A stretch of DNA of 64,000 nt from Agrypnia vestita (Eukaryota; Arthropoda; Insecta; Trichoptera; Phryganeidae). The notes beneath the pieces were generated by a model. That model saw nothing but the letters and a program-made list of their open reading frames with translations, was not told where the DNA came from and searched no databases. Shown piece after piece: positions 45,593 to 56,689 of this stretch. The first letter of the stretch is position 1; every line of letters begins with the position of its first letter. A program made the translations under genes and the position numbers. The stretch is from contig JADDOH010001993.1 in assembly GCA_016648135.1 (NCBI GenBank), positions 48,481 to 112,480 on the forward strand. Reading direction: 5' to 3'.

Positions 45593-45852
45593 AGCCGTAA
45601 TCCAACTTTTCTAATGATTCCAATTTGAAAAAACCAATAAAATTTCTAAGAATCCGAAAGTATACTATACTTATTCATTTTTTTTCAACGAAAATTTAAT
45701 AGATCTTCTTGATCGTCGCCACGAGTCGACTTGCCAAGTTTCAGCTCGATTAGATCACGGGAAAAGGGTCAAAAATCGATCCCAAGTTTTTGTTGATGGC
45801 AAGCCGACAAGCAAGCAGACGCCACGAGTTTATATAAAGGGAGTAAAAAGAC
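45593..45852 (+). mobile_element. Family B element, right half
   Basis: Continues from CCGTAATCCAACTTTTCTAA through GATTAGATCACGGGAAAAGG to GACGCCACGAGTTTATATAA and AGGGAGTAAAAA. Joined to 41,540-41,834 it makes a normal family B copy. Confidence 0.8.
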
Positions 45853-45869
45853 TTCTTAAATTTATTTTT

Positions 45870-46020
45870 CATCATGGATAAACAACCCTTATTGTAGTGT
45901 AGCCAGATGGGGTGGAACTATGAACTCTATAAAATGATTGTACACTGAGGCAGGCTGAACATGAACACTACTCATCCGCCTTGTGTTCAGAATAAACAAC
46001 TGTACTTTTGGCGAATGAAA
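45870..46020 (+). repeat. Short LTR-like segment
   Basis: A TATAAAA box at about 45,929 and an AATAAA signal near 45,998 are spaced like the promoter and poly-A site of a short LTR. No internal retroelement sequence adjoins. Weak call. Confidence 0.25.
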
Positions 46021-46162
46021 AACGTGAAATAGTTTCTTCCTACCCTTAGCAGAAGTCTGGTATTAAGGTTCAACGTAAAATGGAATGAAAAATTATCGTT
46101 TATACCCTGGAGGTTTGTTCCAAGCACGTGCATACTAATGATGAAAATTTTGTGAGCTGTCA

Positions 46163-46890
46163 CTTTTTGATGTGTAATATCTTTCCTCTCGCTTGGGAGT
46201 GATTTCGTGAAAATGGACGAAAATGCATACCATGAAACTAGTCTTCTAAAATTTCTTCATTTGACCAATGAGCGCGCGCGGTGATAGAGTTGGCCGCTAG
46301 ATGGCACCAACCCATTTTCCGAAAGGTTGGTACTGTGTTTATAAATGTATATGAGGTTTTGTCTTTCAAACTCTGTAGGGATTGACAAAATTAAAAAAAA
46401 TAAACCATCTTGTGTTGCTCTGTTAATAAAGAAACGACATTAAAAATTTATATTTTAATATGTCAAATATTATCAAACACAGCTGTCATATCAACAATAT
46501 TGTTTTTTTTTACTATCCACCAACATAGTGCACTGTTTTATCGACACGTTCACACTTAACAGTGGGGCAAAATTCAAAATTTTTCTAATGACCAAATTCT
46601 TAAATATAATAGTACACTCTTTTATCGACATCGCCAAATCTTTTATAACCGCTCACAGTGCGGCAAAATACCGCATTAAAAAAAATCACATACATTTTTT
46701 TTATATTTATTTACTAATTAATAAATATATATTAATTTATCATTGATACAAAAATGCAAGTGAGTAATAATGAAATTCGAATAAATATTTCCATATTTAG
46801 CTTTTTCAAATTTTGGGGATGATTTCTGTCGCTGCTCAATTGATATTTTTAATCATGATTTAATTACTAAAAGGATCGCTCTTTTTTTTT
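46163..46890 (+). mobile_element. Family C element, one end missing
   Basis: CTTTTTGATGTGTAATATCT start, CTTTCCTCTCGCTT, GAGCGCGCGCGG, a CAGTGCGGCAAAATACCGC block and GCTCAATTGATAT near the right. Same content as the family C part at 40,140-40,824 in opposite orientation. Confidence 0.65.
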
Positions 46891-47074
46891 AAATTTTGAT
46901 CGAATTTTTTTTCGATCTAAGAAGGCTCTAATTTTTCCGGAATAGGTCGACATCCTCAACATTTACTAATCAGATTTATTTGCTACCAATAAAAATCAGA
47001 ACAAGCTCCCTTGCTAAGATAGCCAAAACCAATATTTTTGTAAGTCCCTTATTCAATGGCAAAAAACAAACATA

Positions 47075-47145
47075 ATAATTTCGTTGTCTGTCCGTCCGTC
47101 CATCTGTCTATCCCCATAACATTGTATACAGGGATAGACAGATGG
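47075..47145. repeat. Inverted repeat in CTGTCY-rich DNA
   Basis: CCATCTGTCTATCCC and GGGATAGACAGATGG face each other across about 17 bp, within a run of (GTCC)n/(GTCT)n-like sequence. Confidence 0.65.
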
Positions 47146-47193
47146 ACGACAGATGGACTGTCTATACCCGTAAACGCAGATTGTTTCAAAATA

Positions 47194-47470
47194 GGCGCGC
47201 TGACTGTGTCGGTGAGTCTAGAAGTTTCCGGAAAAACCTGCTCTAGAAAGTTCTGAAAGGAGAAGTTTCTAAAAAATTCCAGAAAGTTCTATAAGGTTCT
47301 AAACTGAGTGGCGGAATGTGTCAGTGTGTCTAGAAGGTTCCTGTACATTTGAATTTCTTGAAAGTTCTGTAAGGAGAATGTTCTAGAAGGTTCGCAAAAG
47401 TTCTATGACGATCCAAACAGTGATCTAAAATTCTACGCATGCGAAGCCGCGCGGGCGCAACTAGTTTATA
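47194..47470. promoter_or_regulatory. Tandem repeat carrying heat-shock-element-like arrays
   Basis: Two diverged units of about 115 bp start at 47,194 and 47,308. They contain perfect alternating GAA/TTC pentamer arrays: TTCCAGAAAGTTC (47,277-47,289), TTCTTGAAAGTTC (47,355-47,367) and the four-unit GAATGTTCTAGAAGGTTC (47,376-47,393), plus partial ones at 47,246 and 47,333. nGAAnnTTCn arrays are the binding sites of heat-shock factor. The block ends in GCGAAGCCGCGCGGGCGCAA and CTAGT, resembling the CTAGCTG-CCGCGG head of common insect repeats, so it is probably part of a mobile repeat. Confidence 0.5.
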
Positions 47471-47879
47471 ATTATTGATATGTCTATCATTTTTTGTCGC
47501 TTTTTGAATTTCATATTTCATATTATTTTTTTGTCTTTTTTATTGCTTCTCGAGTTTCAGATTTTATTTGTTTACAAAAATGTCATTTTGTTGTAATTTT
47601 GTTGCTTCTTAATTTGTTTGCTATTATTTTGATTTGTTGTAATTTTATTGACTGTTGAGTTTCATATTTTATTTGATAACTATTATTTATTTTGATTTAA
47701 TTTTATTATACTTTATGTCGTTCGCTTAATGTTTTATTTTTCTTTATAAATCCCTTTATTATGAGTTGTTTTTGATAGAATTATAGTTTATCTCCTTTTT
47801 TATTATGACATCTTTATATACTTTGTTTTTTTAATGGTACGTTGTATCGTGTACTAAATAAATAAATTAATTAATTAAT

Positions 47880-48300
47880 AAAGCTACATCATGTTTGATG
47901 GTTAACTGTAGACTTCATATTTTGCACGAGTGCGGGTTGTAATGAGAAAGATATCGGTTCCTACTATAATAGTTTGGCAGATGTTTTGCGGAGTGATCAG
48001 GTGCATGCATAAATGTGCGTTGTAAAGATGTATAACAGGCTGAGCGGGATATGATACAGGATGAATTGAAAAAGTACTCACACTTAACTCGTCGATTTAT
48101 TGGAGGTATACTCTTGGTATATGTTGCAACAATATACCAAGAGTGAAATTAAGCATGGTATCGCGGGCGCAGGTCGTCAAGAGAATGGCATGGTACCGGT
48201 GGGCTGCCCAGTCGGTACCTTTCCAGTTGAATTGCTCATTGGCGGTTTCCCTCGAGCGCAATTGGTCCATTTGATATGCTCGAGGGACTAGAGTTCGGAC
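47880..48300. other. Unannotated sequence with perfect hairpin
   Basis: ACTCTTGGTATA, an 11-nt spacer and TATACCAAGAGT form a perfect stem near 48,109-48,143. No gene recognised. Confidence 0.4.
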
Positions 48301-48780
48301 AGGCCTAGCTCACCATACTAGAAACAATAAGCAGGACGAATAAAAATACTGGAATTTAATTTGCGATTTATTAATTAATCATTAATTAATTATTCAACGT
48401 ACAAAGTCACTTAACACGAATTAATTTAACGATATTTTTTAATCTTCACTAGTTCGCAATTTCGTTCGAAAGTTCGTTTATGAACTCGTTATTATCGCTA
48501 AGTGACATTTATTTATCGCTCGCACAATATTCAATTCTCGCACATAGAAGTAGCTCTGATTTATTTCGCCAATTAGGTACTCGATTAATTCCCTGCATTT
48601 ATCGTTTCGATTATCTCACGACTGGCCAGCCTGGTCTCGCGGCTCACGGCCGACCTCGCACCGAACGAACGTAGAGAACGACATGTCAAAAATACGAAAA
48701 ATAACTAACTTGCGCCGCTGCTTAGTTCCGTATTTATACTCAAAAACTGGATTATCGAACTTTCTAGATTATTCTAGTGT
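48200..48780 (-). repeat. Possible LTR-like segment (minus strand)
   Basis: On the minus strand a GAGTATAAATACGG box (about 48,728-48,741) is followed by GC-richer leader-like sequence and several AATAAAT signals further on. This layout suits an LTR, but no second LTR, primer site or pol sequence is in the window. Weak call. Confidence 0.25.
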
Positions 48781-49091
48781 TTAGGAGAAGATTATAGTCG
48801 CTTTTAGGCTTTTTCAGTCGTTTGTAGACATTTCACGAAGACTTTAGTGGTTGTAAACTTCTATAGACTGTTCTCAATGTTTCCATGGTGTTGTTCAGAG
48901 TGGCATTCATATTACCAGGGGTTTGAAAAGTGCGTAAGTTTATTTTAGCATCTCCTTACAATATACACGGTTTACTACATAAGTTATTGAAACAGAATGC
49001 ACCTCCCGAAACTATAATCGTATAGAATATTTTGAGTTTGTTCAAATCTTTCAGAACAGTACTGGATTTTATGTCATTATTAATCAATTAA

Positions 49092-49330
49092 TGTATATTA
49101 TAGATGTCTCACAGAGACGAAACTGTAGTTTTTTATGGCAAAGTAGGTATAGAAGTCTTTTGGGTGTATATGGGACTTATGACCTATCTTATGGTTGGCT
49201 TAAGTGATCACTTTACACAATGTAACATTCGCCATTTCCACCCACGATAGAATATACCATGCCTACTAATTTTCGGAAGTTGTATATATTTGAATTACAT
49301 GCCACACTTGATATATGCATTGTAACAACC
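49092..49330 (+). repeat. Family A repeat, long form
   Basis: Well-preserved: TATTATAGATGTCTCACAG, AAAGTAGGTATAGAAGT, GGTTGGCTTAAGTGATCAC, GATAGAATATACCATG and GTTGTATATATTTGAATTAC. Confidence 0.8.
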
Positions 49331-49339
49331 TTTCCATGC

Positions 49340-49935
49340 GGCCTGTACAAACCCATTTTCATTCCCCTAAAAAAGTAAATTGCTTTCAAAAATTCCATAA
49401 AATCAATTGTAGATTTTCTCATTTAGTGACATTAACGACATCTGTGGGGATTTCAAAATACTAATAATTTAGAATAAAACATTATTGAGTAAGTTTTCCA
49501 TCACTGAACCGCTTCATTATAATATTATTTAAACATTTTTTGAAGTTCAGCTTACTTTGATATTTGATAAATTTACAAAGGTCACGGAATAAAAACTTTC
49601 ATCCGGCTCTTGATGTCTGGTATTCCACAAATGGATATTTAAATACTTAACCAGGATTGGATTCTAAAGAAGCATGCACACAATGACACAAAGTATCAGA
49701 CATTTTGTTGCGACATATTAGTTTTTTAGTGGTACATAGTTTTTTTTCAGTGCTTTTGTTGTGTTATTCGAAAAAAATCATTAAGAAATATAATAGGTTC
49801 CTTCAAACGTGTAAACGTCTTATGTAGAAAACTCCACAATCGCGTGGCACTCTGTATACACCTGGAGCAATTGGAGCCAACTGGAGCACCTGGAGCAATA
49901 TTGGAGCAATCAAAACTCCAATATATCGGCAATCT
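49340..49935. other. Unannotated sequence with CTGGAGCA repeats
   Basis: At 49,861-49,908 the motif TGGAGC recurs at short intervals (about five times). Otherwise no feature. Confidence 0.4.
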
Positions 49936-49939
49936 GCAA

Positions 49940-50159
49940 GCATGCATCCAAAGGGAATCTCTGTCACTTCATCAGATTTGAAAAGACAAAAATCTTATCA
50001 ACAGAACCGCACCTTGTACCCAGATTAGTGAGGGAATCCATTGAAGTATACAAACATCCCAACTTCAATAGAGATGACAGTTACAAACTATCAAGTATTT
50101 GGCGCCCTGTTCTTACGACATCGATTCAACATTTGAGTAAAGTCCGCCGACGTAACTAG
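49940..50159 (+). pseudogene. PLE lineage 2 ORF, C-terminal end
   Basis: The frame ending at TAG 50,157-50,159 reads His-Phe-Ile-Arg-Phe-Glu-Lys-Thr-Lys-Ile-Leu, then Arg-Leu-Val-Arg-Glu-Ser-Ile-Glu-Val-Tyr-Lys-His-Pro, Asn-Phe-Asn-Arg-Asp-Asp, Tyr-Lys-Leu-Ser and Ile-Trp-Arg-Pro-Val-Leu. This is the last part of a Penelope GIY-YIG domain, including the Glu-x-Tyr-Lys-His-Pro signature. It differs clearly from the lineage at 42-45 kb and is followed at once by lineage-2 terminal sequence. Upstream RT and GIY-YIG motifs are gone. Confidence 0.8.
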
Positions 50160-50400
50160 TACATATTACACACTGGCGACTTCTATCGTAGAAGAAGAGA
50201 ACACTCCACAACAAAGTGCATATAATTTACGCCCTCGGAAGCAGTAATCAGTCCGCCCTCTACCTCCGCGCCTCTCCTAACAAAACGTCGACAATCGTTT
50301 CTCGGAAAAACTATGGTTTGTATAAAATATCCGCAACCAGTTACAGTTAAATAGGTCTAACGACCGTAATAACAACCTTCACTCTTTAATAATATGTTGT
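50160..50400 (+). repeat. PLE lineage 2 3' terminal repeat
   Basis: ACATATTACACACTGGCGAC, AACACTCCACAACAAAGTGC, AAAACGTCGACAATCGTTTCTCGG and the CTAACGACCGTAATAACAACC border. The CTGATGA part of the ribozyme-like core is deleted in this copy. Because it follows a PLE reading frame, it ties the 17.3-, 34.7- and 59.5-kb repeats to PLEs. Confidence 0.8.
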
Positions 50401-50404
50401 TGTT

Positions 50405-51080
50405 CTACATTTTCACAAAAGTATAAATCTAAACTAAAATATTTTTTTACGTTTTATTATATTTCTCCTGAAATATACATGACGAAAAAGCGGAAATAGA
50501 AGAGAGTTGGGAAATCTAAGCAACAAAGTCATAGACAAATAGATAGAGGAATGCTTGACGAAATCCTCGATAGTTTCTACCAGACCTTTGGATTTTTTAT
50601 AAATATTATGCCATGAGCCCTGTAGATACATGTTATTCACAATGCACAGTAATTCAAAGCAAGCTTATTTGGTTATCCTGCAAACTACCTCGTATTTACT
50701 TAAAATTCCTTTGTTCATACTTCTTCGTCGGCCAATAATTCATTTTATATTTATTTAAATGCTCTATTCAATATAAATACTCTACTGATGTCGCCAGTAC
50801 GACTGGCGGGTTCACGTCCAAGAGGCATAGCTGATAATTTAGTCTAGATCAAACAAGAACAAAACAAGATAAATAAGAGATCTCAATAGTAGAAGAAATG
50901 TGACGTATTCATTCCACTATTGAGATCGTTGATCAATGGTTATTCGGAACGGCGTGTAGAAAGCCGATCTGCTATAGTAAATTAAATATCCAAATTAATG
51001 CCTCTCAAGATGATGTCATGTAGAATTCCAGCATTGAAAAATTATCTTTCCCTCTCAGAAAAACAGAAAAAATACGTCAA
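50405..51080. other. Unannotated sequence
   Basis: No gene. Facing GATCTCAATAGT and ACTATTGAGATC at about 50,879-50,930 form a perfect 12-bp stem. Confidence 0.35.
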
Positions 51081-51084
51081 CAAA

Positions 51085-51430
51085 TGATCCATCCATCCAT
51101 CCTCAGCGTTACAACCCTTGGTGGGTCCTAGCTGCCTCCAAGAAAGTCCTCCATGCTGCTCTGTCGCTGGCTGCCAATTTACAGTTTTGCTGCCCCAGGG
51201 CCCGGCAGTCCGCAACGACACCATCTAACCACCGCAGTTTTGGTTTTCCGACACTTCTTCTACCCATTGGATCATTAAACAACACCTTTTTTGGGGGCTC
51301 CAGATCACCCATACGGTGTAGATATCCCAGCCAGTTAATCTTAATGAACTTGACTACGCTGATGTCATAGAGCTCGGTGTTGAATATTTTTCGCCATGTT
51401 TGACCGTCATTAATAAGTCCATATTCATGC
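51085..51430 (-). pseudogene. LINE C-terminal fragment with GGAT-rich tail
   Basis: Minus strand, one frame: Phe-Asn-Thr-Glu-Leu-Tyr-Asp-Ile, Val-Lys-Phe-Ile-Lys-Ile-Asn-Trp-Leu-Gly-Tyr, Pro-Met-Gly-Arg-Arg-Ser-Val-Gly-Lys-Pro-Lys-Leu-Arg-Trp-Leu-Asp-Gly-Val and Glu-Ala-Ala-Arg-Thr-His-Gln-Gly-Leu. It is the same protein family as 8131-8752 but a distinct subfamily. The 3' tail is (GGAT)n-like (ATCCATCCATCC on the plus strand). No palm; a dead fragment. Confidence 0.8.
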
Positions 51431-51645
51431 TTAGAGCATACAGATATTTTAAAAGTTAAGTGAATCTACTATTGTAGTGTGCTACTGCAATGTATTTGGA
51501 TGTGACGTTTGTCTGAGTACGTTTTTGAATATTTAGTTTAGAGCATACATATATTTTTAAATTTAAGTTAATCTACAATCGTAGTATGCTATTGCAATGT
51601 ATCTGGATGTGACATATGACTGAGTGAGTGAAAGGGACGGGAAAT
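51431..51645 (+). repeat. Tandem duplication, 107-bp unit
   Basis: TTAGAGCATACAGATATTTT at 51,431 and TTAGAGCATACATATATTTT at 51,538 each begin a unit that continues with AAGT-AATCTAC, GTAGT-TGCTA-TGCAATGTAT and GGATGTGACRT. Confidence 0.8.
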
Positions 51646-51649
51646 ATAT

Positions 51650-52018
51650 GATAGAGTTCAAGACCCGCAATTCCCGACAGAAGATCCTTCTAAGACAGAA
51701 GAAGGATGTCACAGTCGTATTACAGGAATTTTATTTACCAGTCACCGTGCACAATATCCTCGGAGATTCTCTCGAGACTAGAATCTCTTCCGTGAGCACG
51801 CTCCCTAAGAGTCAGATGTTCCGTTAATTAATGACGCTTAGTGCCTTAACTTCCAGATCAAACGTCGCTGATTTCCTCAGGGATGAGGGGACACTCTCGA
51901 CTCCTGCACATTACCGTTTTATGACATTCGCATGCGGGACATTATCTTAATGATGCCATTAATTTGTTAGACCTGTTCCTGGTCCCAGGGCACCCGTTGT
52001 TTAATTAGCGATTAAACG
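51650..52018. other. Unannotated sequence
   Basis: A short open frame has no recognisable similarity. Confidence 0.3.
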
Positions 52019-52296
52019 TTTTTTGCTTGATTAAGTGGACCACCCAACAATCTCGTCATGTGACGTCATTTCTTCATCTCTCCACTGCTGGATAAAGGCC
52101 TCTTCCATACCTTTCCATCCTTTCTTGTTATTTGCTTATTGTATCAATCTATTTCCCCCATAGCAGTTATGTCGTCGGCCCATCTCTTTTGAGGTCTTCC
52201 AACGCCTCTTTTATTTTCCCAATGTCTCCACTTCAGAAGAGTTTTTTTTGCTTGATTGAGTGGACCACCCAACAATCTCGTCATGTGACGTCATTT
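52019..52296 (-). pseudogene. LINE 3' fragment flanked by 53-bp direct repeats
   Basis: The 53-bp sequence TTTTTTGCTTGATT...GTGACGTCATTT at 52,019-52,071 recurs at 52,244-52,296 with one clear mismatch. Between them, the minus strand encodes Arg-Gly-Val-Gly-Arg-Pro-Gln-Lys-Arg-Trp-Ala-Asp-Asp-Ile-Thr-Ala and ends near a Trp-Lys-Gly-Met-Glu-Glu-Ala block, as in RTE-like LINE C-termini. The flanks may be an unusually long target duplication. Confidence 0.7.
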
Positions 52297-52369
52297 GTAC
52301 ATTGTTGTGAAGGGTAGTAGTAGTAATATAAGGAAGGAAATAAAAGAGTAACCAAAAAATCTTATTCAT

Positions 52370-52665
52370 CTTCTTCTTCAGCCTTCATCTCTCCACTGCT
52401 GGATAAAGGCATCTTCCATACCCTTCCATCCTTCCTTGTTATTTCCTTATTGTATCCATTTATTCCTTATATCTGCATTCTTTATTTAAATTGATAAATT
52501 TTCCCCCATAGCGGTTATGTCGTCGGCCCATCTCTTTTGAGGTCTTCCGACGCCTCTTTTATTTTCCTAAGGTCTCCACTTCAGAACTCTGGGAGTCCAT
52601 CTTGTAGCATCCTTATTGGGAGGTAATATTCTGGTAACGAGCGTAAGTGAGGGGTGTCCTGTCTA
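52370..52665 (-). pseudogene. LINE 3' fragment, second copy
   Basis: Same C-terminal sequence as the previous piece plus about 70 bp more upstream (CAGAACTCTGGGAGTCCATC) and an insertion of ~50 bp near 52,450-52,500. The tail is (GAA)n-like (CTTCTTCTTC on the plus strand). Confidence 0.75.
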
Positions 52666-52854
52666 AACGAATGAGAGCTAGTTGTTGCATTAGTAAAATG
52701 CTCCAGCATACGGTTTCATTGTTATGAAAGCAAATCGAATCAACCTATAACTCTACTCTATTTTTTGCCCTATCTGGCGCTATAAAACTTTTAATTTTCA
52801 TCAATATTTATATGAAAGTATGAACTAAAAACGAAGAATAATTAATTAAGGATA

Positions 52855-53045
52855 AATTATAGAAAACTCAAAGAGACGAAGCTATTTATGTATGATAAAA
52901 GTAGATGGAAGTCTCTTATACGATGGCTCAGGGCTTACAACCTGTAAGAGCTGGCTTAAGTGATCACTCTGTACATTGTAACGTTCACCAATTCCATCGT
53001 AAGAACATCCACATATTATCATTTTTTTTTAAGTTCGATATATAC
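52855..53045 (+). repeat. Family A repeat (diverged)
   Basis: ATTATAGAAAACTCAAAGAG, GGCTTAAGTGATCACTCTG, ATTGTAACGTTCACCAATTCC and AACATCCACATATTA are in family order. Confidence 0.65.
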
Positions 53046-53195
53046 ATAGTTCGAATCAAGAACATTTCATATATTGCACTGGACTCTGCGACATCTGTTG
53101 TTATCTGATACTCATTAACAAGTTAGTACACGCAACTGGTAATGATTTATTTATTTTTTTAAATTGAATTTTTTAACGTTTATATGAATTTTTTC

Positions 53196-53381
53196 ATTAC
53201 ATAAATATCTACTAGAATATGCCTGAAAATCAATATTTTCAATGTTTAACTCCTATCATCACCAGCATATAATATTTTAACAATATTTATATAAAAGTAT
53301 ATTCTAAGAACATAGTTTCTGCATTATAGGAACTAAAATTTTAAATATTGATTTTCAGGCGTATTCTAGCAGATACGTAAT
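53196..53381. mobile_element. Small MITE with ~30-bp terminal inverted repeats
   Basis: ATCTACTAGAATATGCCTGA (53,207 on) is inverted, with few mismatches, as the arm ending CAGGCGTATTCTAGCAGAT at 53,374. The outward ATTAC/GTAAT extends the match. 186 bp, non-coding. Confidence 0.7.
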
Positions 53382-53389
53382 AATCATCA

Positions 53390-54640
53390 TAATATATACG
53401 TTAAAAAGGAATATTGCTAACAAGAATGGTTTTCATTAGGGTTACAAACAGAAGTGTAATGTATTTCAATGCATGCTGTAAATAGCTTATATACTTTGAC
53501 TTACTATACTTTAATCTTCAATTTAAGATTGCAATGAAAAAAAACGTCGGATTAATTTCTTTGCTTTAGGAGGAAACCATTCTGCACCAGATAATTTATG
53601 TTATACTATTCTATAATTAAATTAATAGTAATTTTTTTACTGTGCAGTACCCAGCATCATCATCATCAATATAATCCACTGCTAGATGAAATTCTTTCTC
53701 AGAATATCTAATAAGTGGCCTGTCCATTATCATTTTAATGTCAATCAAATTATTAAACCTGTTTTTTTTTAATTTTAAATATTCTTATATGAAGTCTAAC
53801 TAATATACACCTTTTCATATTTTTTGTGATTAACATGTATCTTATTTTTTTTAATAAATAGAATTTCAAATTGTCATAAATAAATTAAATCAGATTTCAG
53901 TCCACACACCCACGAACTATCCACATATTTCCACGATAGTTACAAATGTACGCCCTCTATTTTATTTAAATATCTTTTTGTGGTTTGGTTAAGTTTTCAC
54001 TTCAACGAATAGGGTCATAAAAGTTCTTAAAATAATTAAACTTTTATTGCCCCGAAAGCAGAAGAAATATCCCCAAATAAAATCAGTCATTACATCAATA
54101 TTACATGTTGGAATATATCGTGTTTTATTAATTTAACGCATCTCTTATTCCTTCCCTTGAAGATCCCGAATCTATAAAATGGCTAATGCCGCCCGGAATA
54201 ATGTATCGAACCTCGCCGGGCAACCCCTAACACCAGGCCTTTACAGTAAATAGTTCTAACTGCACAGTGGTCCGAATCACCAATGGCGACTTCTGAATAA
54301 TTCAATACTTCCCCTAACGCGGGATTGAATTTTTCCAGGGGCTTGTTGTTTCTATTTTTTGCTTACACACGAATTTGTGAGAAACATATTATTAATACAC
54401 AAACATTCATTTAATTTTCTCATATAGGTATTTACCTAAATATACTTTTTAACTGTGCTATTATATATACATTTTGTTACCATCCAAACATATGATTTTT
54501 TATATTTATTAACTTTACCTTCACTATTTCTTTTGTATTATACAATATATACTGTTCTTATTATCCACATTTTATATTTATATACTCAATTAATTAATTA
54601 ATCTTATAGTTGTATAGTATTTTGTTGTATATCTTTATTA
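53390..54640. other. Unannotated AT-rich sequence
   Basis: At 53,654-53,690 a CATCATCATCATCA run followed by TCCACTGCTAGATGAA resembles an RTE-type LINE 3' tip. Otherwise nothing supportable. Confidence 0.3.
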
Positions 54641-54644
54641 TTTT

Positions 54645-54770
54645 TTGTTCTCACTATATTGTTCAGCTGCTCATCTCGGCACAGGTTCTTCCTAGTGAGA
54701 TGAGCAGCTCTATCTCCTATGTCATGTAACAAGATGAAAATAAATAAATAAATAAAAAATAAATATTATT
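54645..54770 (+). repeat. A-tailed hairpin segment, probably a LINE 3' UTR
   Basis: AGCTGCTCATCTC and GAGATGAGCAGCT form a perfect 13-bp stem, followed within 60 bp by an AAATAAATAAATAAAT tail. This is a common end structure of non-LTR 3' UTRs. Confidence 0.45.
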
Positions 54771-54789
54771 AATATTTAAAGCATTAACT

Positions 54790-55190
54790 TTGTGGTTAGA
54801 CATAATAAAAGAATGTTAGTAAATTTAGTAAAAACCACTACCAGATTTACGGTCTACCGGTTTTTTCAATGTAGCGTTCACAAGAGATGTGGTAACACCC
54901 ACTTTAGACCTCGCCCCCTCTCACTCTCTCTCGTTAGATCCCTGAATTGTTCAGTAGTTCGATGGTTCATAATCAGTGCATGCTTGTCCCTAACAAGATT
55001 AACACACTTGTGAGCAATAGTGACGATAGTTTGACAATACTATGGTTGGGGTGTATAGTGTTGTGAATGTAGTAGTGTAGTGTTGGTCCTGACGAAGAGA
55101 CGTGGGTACCTCTCAAAAACGGTAGAACGTAAATCTGGTAGTGGTTTTTACTAAGTTTACTAACATTCTGTTATTGTGAGAAACAGATTA
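54790..55190. repeat. Family H inverted-repeat element
   Basis: Arms GAATGTTAGTAAATTTAGTA plus AAAACCACTACCAGATTTAC (left) and their complement (right, to about 55,177) flank about 250 bp. The right arm holds CCTGACGAAGAG, a GA/TC stem and CTCAAAAACGG, the degenerate hammerhead-like layout seen intact at 36,499-36,527. Confidence 0.65.
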
Positions 55191-55194
55191 CATT

Positions 55195-55665
55195 TATTTA
55201 TACAATTTTATTTTTACGATTATTTTTCCCTGATCAAGAGTGTGACAAAGGGCAGAAATTTTATCAATTTTATTAATAAGTTAGCTAAAGCAAAAGATAT
55301 CAAGCAAGAAAATAAAACTGGGTTGGTTCACTTTCTTTTCTTTGGGAGACGAAGGTTAAATTTATGTTTTTTTTATTACAAAAGTAACTAAACACGAACA
55401 TAACTGGTGCAATATTATTTAAATTAGACTAATTTTGCACTCGTCACTCGAGAATCTTCCACTTGTCTCGAGCACTTCATACTCGTATTCTAGAATATGT
55501 GCACGACTGTGAATACTTTATTCACCGATGTATTCACGGATTCGTACTTTTAAAGACACACCCATATTGAAATTCCAAGGCCAGACAGCCAAGAGGTGCT
55601 AATAAAGAGCCAGTATTGATGATTATGATGATGATATGATAATATATCTCTTCCCTTTTATAAGT
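55195..55665. other. Unannotated sequence
   Basis: No gene. A GATGATTATGATGATGATATGA run at about 55,617-55,638 may be a LINE-type tail. Confidence 0.3.
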
Positions 55666-55668
55666 ATA

Positions 55669-56390
55669 CTTTTTGATGTGTAACATCTTTCCTCTCGCTT
55701 CCTGCAATCTGTAGCAGTGATTTCGTGAATAAGGATTGAAATGCGTAACAGGAATAAGACGAGCGCAATTTCATTTAACCAATGAGTGCACGCGGAACAC
55801 GCGCGATGGACAAATAAGAATCGTTTCAAATCGATGTCCACTAAGTGCTATCACATCGAAGACGCACACTACCAGCCTATGCTTCTGATTCTGTATATAT
55901 GTTGCAAGGCTGGTGTCAAGCGTATGGATGTTGTTACTGTGATAAATTTTGGCTTGTATCTTTGAAACTATCCAATATATACTTTTTTTTATAGTAATAT
56001 TAAAATTAACTACCTTTAATGATTTACATTCTCAAATTGTATATAATTTTTGTGATTATTTTAAAATATTTTTTCAATGTTTTCATACAATATGTTTGGC
56101 GGTACACTACCGCCTTCTATGAAAATAAATAAAAACATGTAATTAACCAAACACATTTCTAAACAAAATGTAGATATAGATATAGATAGACACTAATTAT
56201 ATACCTATTGCGGCAAAATTCAATAATAAACAAATGCACTTACATTTTCTTTACTTGTATTTACTAATTAACAAATATATAGGTATTAGCTTTTTTAAAT
56301 TTTAATGTTTTAATGTAAAATTTTAATTTCTGATGCAGCTCAATTGATATGTTTAATTGTGAGATGTCAAATGTTACACATCATATGCAA
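55669..56390. mobile_element. Family C element, both ends present
   Basis: CTTTTTGATGTGTAACATCT at 55,669 and GTTACACATCATATGCAA ending at 56,390 are inverted (shared GATGTGTAACAT). The interior shares the GCGGCAAAATTCAATAAT and CAATTGATATGTTTAATTG blocks with the copies at 38.0-40.8 and 46.2 kb. Best evidence for the family's true termini. Confidence 0.7.
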
Positions 56391-56689
56391 CTACTGTAAG
56401 GCTCTCTCATTTATTTTTTATATATTTAGTGGTCTGTAATTTAAAACAATTTCTTCAAACAAAAGTGTCATTATTCGCAAGTCTTTTTTGAAAAGAAAAC
56501 AAACAAGTGTGATCGTATCAAGAGCTTTCATTGAACTTCGTTTGAAGTGTTTATAACGTGGAATCTCCAAATCCCTGTGTAAACACAATCAAAGCAAAGC
56601 CGTGATCTAGCGCCTGCCTTTCGATACCTGCCGTAGTAATTAAACTTACGTAAACATCAAAATATTGAGAGCTCAAAAATAATTTATTT

